A DNA stretch of 20,117 nucleotides from DATIRA01 sp964553405 (lineage in GTDB: Bacteria > Pseudomonadota > Gammaproteobacteria > Steroidobacterales > Steroidobacteraceae), in the NCBI GenBank assembly GCA_964553405.1, contig CAZKLS010000044.1:1-20117 (forward strand), given 5' to 3'. The translations under genes were made by a program, and so were the position numbers. How positions within the stretch are numbered: position 1 is the stretch's first letter; every line of letters starts with the position of its first letter. Of this stretch, positions 7,487 through 15,347 are shown in pieces. Below the pieces are notes generated by a model. It was given only the letters and a program-made list of their open reading frames with translations, was not told where the DNA came from and did no database searches.

Positions 7487-8569
7487 ATGACCGACCGACT
7501 GCACAACGTCAACGTCCTCTCGAGCGAGCTGCTGCCGACGCCCGAGCAGGTGAAGAGCGAGCTGCCGACGCCGGTCGCGGCGGAGGAGTTCGTCTACCGC
7601 AGCCGCGCGCGACTGCAGGCCATCCTCGACCGCAAGGATCCGCGGCTGTTCGTCGTCGTCGGGCCCTGCTCGATCCACGACCCGGCCGCGGCGCGCGAAT
7701 ACGCGCTGCGGCTGCGCGGCCTCGCGGAGCGGGTCGAGCAGACGATGATGCTGGTGATGCGGGTCTACTTCGAGAAGCCGCGCACGACGATCGGCTGGAA
7801 GGGACTGATCAACGACCCGGACATGGACGACTCGTTCCACATCGAGCGTGGGATCCGCCTGGCCCGCGAGCTGCTGCTGTTCCTCGCCGAGAGCGGCCTG
7901 CCGGCGGCGACCGAGGCGCTCGATCCGATCATGCCTCAGTACCTGTCGGAGTTGATCAGCTGGACCGCGATCGGCGCGCGCACGACCGAGTCGCAGACGC
8001 ACCGCGAGATGGCGAGCGGCCTGTCGACGCCGGTGGGATTCAAGAACGGCACGGACGGCTCGCTGACCGTCGCGATCAACGCGCTGCAGTCCGCGCGGCA
8101 TCCGCATCACTTCCTCGGCATCACGCAGCAGGGGCAGTCGGCGGTGTTCCGCACGCGGGGCAACCGTTACGGGCACATCGTGCTGCGTGGCGGAGCCGGA
8201 CGCTCGAATTACGACTCCGTCAACATCGCGCTCTGCGAGCGCGAGCTGGACGCGGCGGGGCTGCCGCAGAACATCGTCGTCGACTGCAGCCACGGCAACT
8301 CGAGCAAGGACCCGGCCGTGCAGCCGCTGGTGGCCGAGAACCTCGGCAACCAGATCGTCGAGGGCAACCGCTCGATCGTCGGGCTGATGCTGGAGAGCAA
8401 CCTGCACTGGGGCAGCCAGCCGATACCCGCCGACCGCTCCGAGCTCAAGTACGGTGTCTCGGTAACCGACGCGTGCATCGACTGGGAGACCACGGAGGGA
8501 CTGCTGCTGTCGCTGCACCAGCGGCTCAGCGGCGCGCCCCGGTTCAGGCGCGGCCCGGCGGCCGCCTGA
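7487..8569 (+). CDS. aroF: 3-deoxy-7-phosphoheptulonate (DAHP) synthase, class I, AroF type
   Basis: This enzyme condenses phosphoenolpyruvate and erythrose 4-phosphate to DAHP, the first step of the shikimate pathway. The 360-residue product matches class I synthases throughout: VGPCSIHDP (Cys61 metal ligand), YFEKPRTTIGWKGL (Lys97), GARTTESQTHREMASGLS (164-180), PVGFKNGTDGSL, VDCSHGN (His269), LESN (Glu303) and SVTDACI (Asp328). TEALDP and SVTDACIDWE resemble E. coli AroF more than AroG or AroH, as I remember those sequences. N-terminal HNV keeps an Asn (Asn7) that aligns with AroF Asn8, a residue linked to tyrosine feedback, so tyrosine sensitivity is plausible. The frame is open further upstream to 7355, but family homology begins at the ATG at 7487. 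No Shine-Dalgarno sequence is visible before it, and CATACT lies nine bases upstream. Confidence 0.93.
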   Translation: MTDRLHNVNVLSSELLPTPEQVKSELPTPVAAEEFVYRSRARLQAILDRKDPRLFVVVGPCSIHDPAAAREYALRLRGLAERVEQTMMLVMRVYFEKPRTTIGWKGLINDPDMDDSFHIERGIRLARELLLFLAESGLPAATEALDPIMPQYLSELISWTAIGARTTESQTHREMASGLSTPVGFKNGTDGSLTVAINALQSARHPHHFLGITQQGQSAVFRTRGNRYGHIVLRGGAGRSNYDSVNIALCERELDAAGLPQNIVVDCSHGNSSKDPAVQPLVAENLGNQIVEGNRSIVGLMLESNLHWGSQPIPADRSELKYGVSVTDACIDWETTEGLLLSLHQRLSGAPRFRRGPAAA

Positions 8570-8625
8570 AGCACGGGCCGCCGGCACCGGATCGAAACCG
8601 CAGTCACTCGCGCCCCGAACCGCAC

Positions 8626-8634
8626 TGCTAACAT
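8626..8634 (+). promoter_or_regulatory. Candidate extended -10 promoter of the peroxiredoxin gene
   Basis: TGCTAACAT has the TG-n-hexamer layout of an extended -10 element, with four of six matches to TATAAT. It sits in the only AT-richer stretch of the 109-base spacer between aroF and the peroxiredoxin gene. Transcription would begin near 8641, leaving a leader of about 38 bases that includes a good GGAGG (8668-8672). I see no matching -35. A very similar TGCTAATGT lies before the efflux operon. This is a motif-level guess. Confidence 0.35.
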
Positions 8635-8678
8635 TCCGTTTTCCCGCCGCAACCCGTAACTCCCCCGGAGGATCCGCA

Positions 8679-9161
8679 ATGACCATCAAAGTGGGTGACA
8701 AGATGCCCGCCGGCGCGTTCATGCACATGAGCAAGGACGGCCCGCAGAAACTGACGACCGACGAGCTCTTCAAGGGCAAGAAGGTGGTGTTGTTCTCGGT
8801 ACCCGGCGCGTTCACGCCGACCTGCGACGCGCGGCATCTGCCGGGCTTCGTCATGGATGCGGACAAGTTCCAGGCCAAGGGCGTCGACACGATCGCCTGC
8901 ATGGCCGTCAACGACGTGTTCGTGATGAACGCCTGGGGCAAGGCCTCGGCCGTGGACGGCAAGGTGCTGATGCTCGCCGACGGCAACGGTGAATATGCCA
9001 AGGCACTCGGGCTGGAGATGGACGGCCGCGGCTTCGGCATGGGCATGCGCGGCCAGCGCTTCGCGCTGGTCGTCGACGACGGCGTCGTCAAGGGTCTCTT
9101 CGTCGAGGAGCCCGGGCAGTTCAAGGTCTCGAGTTCCGAGCACGTGCTGGCCCAGCTCTGA
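8679..9161 (+). CDS. Peroxiredoxin, Prx5 (AhpC/TSA, redoxin) type
   Basis: The 160-residue thiol peroxidase reduces hydrogen peroxide and organic peroxides in the cytoplasm. The active-site motif PGAFTPTCD (42-50) contains Pro42, Thr46 and peroxidatic Cys49, exactly as in Prx5/hybrid-Prx proteins. DGRGFGMGMRGQRFAL further on is typical of the same subfamily. Cys74 is the only other cysteine and there is none near the C-terminus, so a one-Cys mechanism using glutathione/glutaredoxin or a partner thiol is likely; this is inferred from the family. There is no fused glutaredoxin domain. The start is clear: the ATG at 8679 follows GGAGG with six bases between. The MAPEG gene begins ten bases after its stop, so the two probably form a small oxidative-stress or thiol-related operon. 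Confidence 0.93.
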   Translation: MTIKVGDKMPAGAFMHMSKDGPQKLTTDELFKGKKVVLFSVPGAFTPTCDARHLPGFVMDADKFQAKGVDTIACMAVNDVFVMNAWGKASAVDGKVLMLADGNGEYAKALGLEMDGRGFGMGMRGQRFALVVDDGVVKGLFVEEPGQFKVSSSEHVLAQL

Positions 9162-9171
9162 GCCTTCCGCC

Positions 9172-9555
9172 ATGGCACCCGTCACGACCTTGTATGCGGG
9201 CCTGCTGGGGCTTCTGTACCTGGCGCTCGCCTACCTGGTCGTGCGGGGCCGGCAGCGGCACAAGATCAATCTCGGCACCGGTCCCCAGGGCGAGATCGAG
9301 CGGCAGGTACGGGTCCACGCGAACCTGGTCGAATACGCGCCGATGTTCCTGGTGCTGCTGTTGCTGGCCGAGCTGGCCGCTGCGCCGCCCTGGCTGCTGC
9401 ACGGCGCGGGCGCGGGATTCGTGGCCGCCCGGGTGGCCCACGCGCAGGGGCTCTCGAGCACGGCAGGCGTGTCCCGGGGCCGCTTCTGGGGCACCGCGCT
9501 GACCTGGCTTCTCATTCTCGTGCTCTCGATCTACTTGATCTTCAAGAGCTTCTGA
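9172..9555 (+). CDS. MAPEG-family integral membrane protein
   Basis: The 127-residue protein has about four hydrophobic helices (near 5-24, 55-71, 75-90 and 106-124), the size and plan of MAPEG proteins. These include microsomal glutathione transferase-like enzymes. The family core is visible as ERQVRVHANLVEYAPMF (43-59), with the Arg, His, Asn and Glu spacing that binds glutathione in characterised members. The start is the ATG at 9172, ten bases after the peroxiredoxin stop. The frame is open further upstream, but that part overlaps the peroxiredoxin gene. Its position beside a peroxiredoxin suggests a role in thiol-dependent detoxification of lipophilic electrophiles or peroxides. This is inference from family and context, and bacterial MAPEG substrates are mostly unknown. 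Confidence 0.85.
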   Translation: MAPVTTLYAGLLGLLYLALAYLVVRGRQRHKINLGTGPQGEIERQVRVHANLVEYAPMFLVLLLLAELAAAPPWLLHGAGAGFVAARVAHAQGLSSTAGVSRGRFWGTALTWLLILVLSIYLIFKSF

Positions 9556-9558
9556 ACT

Positions 9559-9574
9559 TCGGCCGTCCGGCCGA
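9559..9574 (+). terminator. Possible hairpin terminator after the MAPEG gene
   Basis: TCGGCC and GGCCGA form a 6-base stem around a GTCC loop, three bases after the MAPEG stop codon. The stem is fully GC apart from its end pair. No T-run follows, so it does not meet the criteria of a classical intrinsic terminator; it could instead protect the 3' end or assist Rho-dependent termination. Confidence 0.3.
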
Positions 9575-9644
9575 CTCTCAGTCACTGACCGGCACCCGGC
9601 CGGCCGCCCGGCATTGCACCCGGCGGTCGGGCTGGAGGGTGGCG

Positions 9645-9663
9645 GACGGCGAAATTCGCCGTC
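9645..9663. promoter_or_regulatory. Perfect 19-base palindrome upstream of the type II secretion operon (candidate operator)
   Basis: GACGGCGAA and TTCGCCGTC are perfect 9-base inverted arms around a single A. The site lies 42 bases upstream of the gspG start and just before the AT-rich promoter-like stretch, covering where a -35 element would fall if TATATT at 9672 is the -10. A one-base centre cannot form a stable RNA hairpin loop without opening several pairs, so a dimeric protein-binding site is more likely than a terminator. Its regulator is unknown. No second copy was noticed in the other intergenic gaps. Confidence 0.45.
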
Positions 9664-9671
9664 GACTAGGG

Positions 9672-9699
9672 TATATTTGCCCAGATTTTTCGATAACTT
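9672..9699 (+). promoter_or_regulatory. AT-rich promoter-like segment of the gsp operon
   Basis: This short stretch contrasts sharply in base composition with its GC-rich surroundings. It contains TATATT (9672-9677) and TAACTT (9694-9699), either of which could serve as a -10 hexamer; neither has a recognisable -35 at 16-18 bases. If TAACTT is used, transcription would begin at or next to the gspG start codon. The large operon needs a promoter here because the upstream gene ends 149 bases earlier. Confidence 0.35.
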
Positions 9700-9704
9700 A
9701 CAGC

Positions 9705-10108
9705 ATGAAACGTAGAATAACTCTCAACTCGGGGTTCACGCTGATCGAGCTCCTGATCGTCATCGTCATCCTGGGCCTGCTGCTGTCGCTGGTGGCGCCG
9801 ACGATGTTTTCGAAGGTCAGCTCCTCGCAGCGCAAGACCGCGCTGGCGCAGATGCAGATGCTGGCCACCTCGCTGGATACCTATCGGCTGGACATCGGCG
9901 AGTACCCGCCGAACCTCGCCGAACTGCGCCAGAGCAGCCGGCCCGGCTGGGACGGCCCGTACCTGCCGCGCGAGCTGCCGGCCGACCCCTGGGGCAATCC
10001 CTACCAGTACCAGGTCCCGGGCGAGGGCGGCCAGCCCTACGTGCTCCGCAGCTTCGGCAAGGACGGCCGGCCCGGCGGCGAGGACGAGGACGAGGACATC
10101 GTCTTTCA

Positions 10109-10112
<4 letters not shown>
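9705..10112 (+). CDS. gspG: Type II secretion major pseudopilin GspG
   Basis: The 135-residue precursor forms the periplasmic pseudopilus that pushes substrates through the secretin. It has a short basic leader ending in Gly10, after which prepilin peptidase would cut and methylate Phe11. FTLIELLIVIVILGLL then forms the N-terminal helix, with the essential Glu at mature position 5. LPADPWGNPYQY (87-98) is the GspG hallmark. The acidic tail, with FGKDGRPGG and a run of Asp/Glu, matches the calcium-binding loop of the family. I chose the ATG at 9705 because it gives a normal short leader; an ATG at 9639 in the same frame would add 22 unlike residues. No Shine-Dalgarno sequence is seen. Being first in the operon, ahead of gspE, is unusual. 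Confidence 0.95.
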
Positions 10113-11763
<1,651 letters not shown>

Positions 11764-11764
<1 letters not shown>

Positions 11765-12975
11765 TGGGCCGCTTCCGTTTCGAGGGATTCGACGGATCCG
11801 GCGCGCGGGTGTCGGGCTTCGTCGAGTCGGACGCGCTGGACCTCGCGCGGGACGACCTGCGCAGCCGCGGCGTGCTGGTCAGCGCGCTCGAGCGCGAAGG
11901 CGGCGGCAAGGACTGGCGGGAGTCGCTGGGGCTTCGGTCCGAGCGCGTGCGGCTCGAGGACCTCGAGTTCCTGACCTCGGAACTGAGCCTGCTGCTCGAC
12001 AGCGGCGTGCGGATCGACCGTGCGATCGGCATCCTCGAGCGCTCCGCGAAAGGCGGTGCGGTCGGCAAGCTCCTCGGGGGTCTGTCCGGCCAGCTGAAGC
12101 AGGGCCGGCAGCTTTCGGAGGCTGTCGCGGACCAGCAGGGCGTGTTCGACCCGCTGTTCGTGAACCTGGTGGCCGTCGGCGAGGAGAGCGGCCGGCTGCC
12201 GGACGTGTTCCGCCGCCTGTCCGAGGACCTGCGCTTCCGCCGCGACGTGCGGCAGAAAGTGCTGCAGGCCGCGTCCTACCCGATGGTCGTGCTCGGCGTT
12301 TGCATCGTCGCGCTGCTGTTCATCTTCAACTTCGTCGTGCCGAACCTGAGCACGCTGTTCACCGACGCGAGCGAACTGCCCTGGTACACGACCGCGCTGT
12401 TGGGTGCCAGCGGGTTCATGCAGAAGTACCAGTGGCTGCTCGGCGTGGGGCTGGTCGCGGTCGGGGTCGCGCTGTGGCAGGCGCGCGGCCGGCCCGGAGC
12501 GATCGAGGCGCGCGAGCGGCTCGCGCTCGGCACGCCGCTCATCCGCGACGCGGCGCTGACGGTCGAGCGGATCCGCTTCGCGAGCGGACTCGGCATGATG
12601 CTCGAGTCCGGCGTGCCGGTGGACCGCGCGCTGCAGCTCGCGACCGGCAGCATCCGGCACGGGCAGTTGCGGCGCGAGACGTCGATCGCGGTGGAGAAAG
12701 TGCGCCGCGGCGAGCAGCTCTCGGCGACACTGCGCCAGACGCGGCTGTTTCCGGATTTCTACGCGTCGCTGCTCGAGGTCGGCGAGGAGAGCGGGGAGCT
12801 CGGCAAGGTTTTCACCGAGATCGCGCGGCGCAGCCGCGACGATTTCTCCTCCTGGACGCAGCGCCTGACGACGCTGCTCGAGCCGCTGCTGATCCTGCTG
12901 ATGGGCCTGATCGTGGGCGGCGTGGTCGTCGTGATGATGCTGAGCATCACCTCCGTCGCGGACATCGGGCTGTAG
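11764..12975 (+). CDS. gspF: Type II secretion inner-membrane platform protein GspF
   Basis: The 403-residue polytopic protein is the core of the inner-membrane platform and contacts GspE and GspL. It has two tandem T2SSF domains, each opening with similar helices. The first half has FLTSELSLLLDSGV and VGEESGRLPDVF; the second has FASGLGMMLESGVPVDRAL and VGEESGELGKVF. Hydrophobic helices lie near 172-195, 222-240 and 372-396. The family N-terminus, MGRFRFEGFDGSGARVSGFV, is complete. The ATG at 11764 overlaps the TGA of gspE by one base, with GGGTGG upstream. The length is the standard for GspF. In many gsp operons gspG follows this gene; here gspH follows directly. Confidence 0.96.
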
Positions 12976-12977
12976 CG

Positions 12978-13373
12978 ATGACGAACGCGCGCGGCTTCAC
13001 GCTGGTCGAACTGCTGGTGGTGCTCGCGATCCTCGGGCTGCTGCTCGGGCTCGTCGGTCCGCTGGCCGTGGACCGAATCGACAAAGCGCGCGCGCAGGAA
13101 GAGTGGTTGGTGCTCGAGCGCACGGTGACCGGGCTCGCGTTCCGCGCCTTCGCCGAAGGCAAGCCGGTGAGCCTGCGCGGCGAGGGCGCCGAGCTTCGCT
13201 GGAGCATCGGCGAGCAGGAGCGGGTCGTGCCTTTCGAGCGGCTGTTCTTCGAGCCCGCGCAGCAGCTCAGCATCAACCGCAACGGCATCGCCCATCCCGC
13301 GAGCCTCGCGCTGCGCCAGGGCGGGCGCGAGCGCCGTCTCGAGCTCAATGGCTGGCTGGAGGAGAGCCCGTGA
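12978..13373 (+). CDS. gspH: Type II secretion minor pseudopilin, GspH-like
   Basis: The 131-residue prepilin-like protein starts with the leader MTNARG. Cleavage after Gly6 leaves FTLVELLVVLAILGLLLGLVG, with the methylation-type Phe and Glu at +5. The remainder (about 100 residues) would be a small globular domain rich in charged residues and strands. It is assigned as GspH from its place directly after gspF and before the I-J-K set, not from a strong family motif. It is shorter than usual for GspH, and a GspG-like or generic pseudopilin identity is possible. Minor pseudopilins form or bind the tip of the pseudopilus. It starts two bases after the gspF stop. Confidence 0.75.
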   Translation: MTNARGFTLVELLVVLAILGLLLGLVGPLAVDRIDKARAQEEWLVLERTVTGLAFRAFAEGKPVSLRGEGAELRWSIGEQERVVPFERLFFEPAQQLSINRNGIAHPASLALRQGGRERRLELNGWLEESP

Positions 13374-13795
13374 GGCGGGAGGCCGGCTTCACGCTGATCG
13401 AGGTGCTGATCGCCGCGACGATCCTGTTCACGGTGCTGGCGGTCGCGAGCGAGACCTATCGCACTGCGCTGCTCGCCTCGGCGAAGGCCGAGACCGTCGT
13501 CGAGATGCTGACGCCGCTGCCGCTGATCACGTCGTCGATCCGCAACCAGCTGCGCACCAATCCGCAGGAACGGCTGCAGGGCGCAGCCGAGCTGCTCGGC
13601 GTCGAGTACAACTGGCAGGCCGAGACCGCGCGCTACGGCTCGCCCGCGCCGCGCTTCGACCCGGACCAGATCGAGTTCACCGAGTACTCACCGCGCTACC
13701 GCCTCTACGACGTGGAGCTGAAACTGCAGCTGCGCGGCCAGCAACGCACCTTCCTGTACCAGGAGCTCGCATGGGGCCCATGGCGACCAAGGTAA
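13370..13795 (+). CDS. gspI: Type II secretion minor pseudopilin, GspI-like
   Basis: The GTG at 13370 overlaps the gspH stop as GTGA and follows a good GGAGGAG, so the start is well supported. The 141-residue product has a six-residue leader VRREAG, then FTLIEVLIAATILFTVLAVAS, a class III signal sequence with Glu at +5. The rest has a helix with TSSIRNQLRTN, then strands (RYRLYDVELKLQL). By position it is the GspI of the pseudopilus tip complex with GspJ and GspK. The C-terminal domain is not an obvious textbook GspI, so the subunit letter rests mainly on order. Its end overlaps gspJ by 25 bases. Confidence 0.75.
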   Translation: MRREAGFTLIEVLIAATILFTVLAVASETYRTALLASAKAETVVEMLTPLPLITSSIRNQLRTNPQERLQGAAELLGVEYNWQAETARYGSPAPRFDPDQIEFTEYSPRYRLYDVELKLQLRGQQRTFLYQELAWGPWRPR

Positions 13796-14463
13796 GGACC
13801 AGCGGCTTCACGCTGATCGAGCTGCTGATCGCGCTGGCGATCTTCGGCATGGTCGTGGGCATCGCGAGCTACGGCTATTCGCTGTTCACGCGCCACTGGG
13901 AGGGGCGGCTGGGCCGCTACGATCGTGCCCAGTCCCAGTACCAGCGGCTGGACCTCGTGGTCGCGGCGCTCGAGGACACGCTGCCGTACGTGGTGCGGAA
14001 CGAGCGCGGCGCGCCGGGCTTCTATTTTCTCGGGCGCGAGGAAGGCCTCACGCTGGTGACCAAGAGCCCGGTGTTCAACCCGGGCGAGCTGGCCGTGATC
14101 CGGGTCTTCCGGGAGCCGGCCGACGACGGGAACTGGAACCTGCTCTACGAGGAGGCGCCGCTCACCGGCGTGCAGCTGCGCCAGTCCTCCCAGGTGCTGC
14201 CGTTCCAGCATCGGATGCAGGTGTTGTCCGGAATCGCGGACCTGCGCTTCGGCTACTACGGCTGGGAGTCGCTGCAGCAGCGCTTCGAGGCCTCGGAATC
14301 GCCCGAGCTGGGAATCGCGCCGCGGTGGTTCGACGAGTACGACGGGCTGATCCTGCGGCAGCATCCGGAGCGCATTGCGTTGCGCCTGGGCGGGACCGAG
14401 GCCGTCGTGTTCGTGCCGGAACGCGCCGACGTGAGCTTCCGGCGCTACTCGGGGGCCGAATGA
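13771..14463 (+). CDS. gspJ: Type II secretion minor pseudopilin GspJ
   Basis: The 230-residue protein has a 12-residue leader ending in SG. It continues FTLIELLIALAIFGMVVGIASYGYSLF, the prepilin helix with Glu at +5, and a large C-terminal domain with several aromatic residues (WFDEYDGLIL, FGYYGWE). The size and the RxxxDxxAxxQYQRLDLV-type region after the helix fit GspJ, which bundles with GspI and GspK at the pseudopilus tip. Two in-frame starts exist. The ATG at 13771 has AGGAG five bases upstream and is preferred over the ATG at 13780, which would shorten the leader by three residues. The 25-base overlap with gspI is the longest in the operon. Confidence 0.87.
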   Translation: MGPMATKVRTSGFTLIELLIALAIFGMVVGIASYGYSLFTRHWEGRLGRYDRAQSQYQRLDLVVAALEDTLPYVVRNERGAPGFYFLGREEGLTLVTKSPVFNPGELAVIRVFREPADDGNWNLLYEEAPLTGVQLRQSSQVLPFQHRMQVLSGIADLRFGYYGWESLQQRFEASESPELGIAPRWFDEYDGLILRQHPERIALRLGGTEAVVFVPERADVSFRRYSGAE

Positions 14464-15347
14464 GCCGGCAGCGCGGCATCGCACTGATCCAGGTGCTGCT
14501 GATCGCCGGCATCATCGGCCTGCTGATGATGCAGCTCGGGCTGACCGCGCGCGAGCAGGTCGCGCGCGCAAAACGGCTCGACGATCGCGCGACGCTCGAG
14601 CTGGCTGCGCTGTCGCGCGAGACCGCGCTGATCTACACGCTCTTGACCGAGCCCTGGGTCGTCAATCCGGACAGTGCGAATCCCTACGCGGCCGCCTGGA
14701 ACTTCAGTGGACAGCCGTTCACGGTGGACGAGATCACGTTTACGCTGCAGGACGAGTCCGGGCGGCTGCGGGTGCCGCTCTACGGTGCCGCGGAGTTCGC
14801 GGACGTCGTGGCGGGCCTCGGCGTGGACCGGGACCGGGCGCGGCGGCTCGGCGCGCAGCTGATGGACCTGCAGGGCGCATCGGCCAGCCTCGCGGCACTG
14901 GGTTCGGACCCGGGCAATGGCTCGCCCGAGCCGGGCAGGGGCTATCCATTGCAGGACCTCGCGGAGCTGAAGCTGCTGCCCGACATGAGCGAGGACCTGT
15001 ACCTTCGCCTTCGGCCATTGCTGACGCTGTACCCCACGCCGGGGTTCAACCCGATGACGGCCCCGCCCGAGTTGCTCCGCGCGCAGCTGAGCGACAGCCA
15101 GCTTCGGGGCCTCGCCGATGCGCGCGATGCAGGGGAGGTCGACATGCTGGCGCTGATGAAGATCACCGGCGTGCAGCCGGACGAGATGACCGTCTTCTCG
15201 GCGGGCCCGGCGCTCGAGCTGGGCTTGCGGATCGAGCGCGGTGACAGTCGCGTCGAGCGGCGCAGCACGATCATCGTGCGGCCGTACCAGAGTGTGCCGG
15301 TCGCGATCTGGCAGCGCTCGGGCAACGAGGAACAGGGCAGTACATGA
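14460..15347 (+). CDS. gspK: Type II secretion minor pseudopilin GspK
   Basis: The 295-residue protein is the large minor pseudopilin that caps the pseudopilus. Its leader MSRQRG is followed by IALIQVLLIAGIIGLLMMQLGL. The residue at +5 is Gln rather than Glu; absence of Glu5 is a known property of GspK. The large domain contains the helix-hairpin-helix-like part expected of the family: YPLQDLAELKLLPDMSEDLY, then LTLYPTPGFNPMTAPPELL, matching the GspK stretch where the protein ends with phrases like 'N-x-N-T-A-P'. The gene overlaps gspJ by four bases (ATGA) and gspL by four bases. Length and motifs are standard. Confidence 0.93.
   Translation: MSRQRGIALIQVLLIAGIIGLLMMQLGLTAREQVARAKRLDDRATLELAALSRETALIYTLLTEPWVVNPDSANPYAAAWNFSGQPFTVDEITFTLQDESGRLRVPLYGAAEFADVVAGLGVDRDRARRLGAQLMDLQGASASLAALGSDPGNGSPEPGRGYPLQDLAELKLLPDMSEDLYLRLRPLLTLYPTPGFNPMTAPPELLRAQLSDSQLRGLADARDAGEVDMLALMKITGVQPDEMTVFSAGPALELGLRIERGDSRVERRSTIIVRPYQSVPVAIWQRSGNEEQGST

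Noticed and set aside
5569..7512. Minus-strand open frame of 647 codons under the second permease and YgjP-like genes
   Set aside because: It is antisense to conserved genes, with low-complexity Arg/Pro/His/Gln composition and no recognisable motif.
7217..9178. Minus-strand open frame of 653 codons under aroF and the peroxiredoxin gene
   Set aside because: It is a shadow frame opposite two clearly conserved enzymes. Composition is Arg/Ala/Gln-rich and no family motif is visible.
9639..9704. Upstream ATG for gspG at 9639
   Set aside because: It would put 22 unlike residues before a standard prepilin leader and would place the palindrome and promoter-like DNA inside the coding region.
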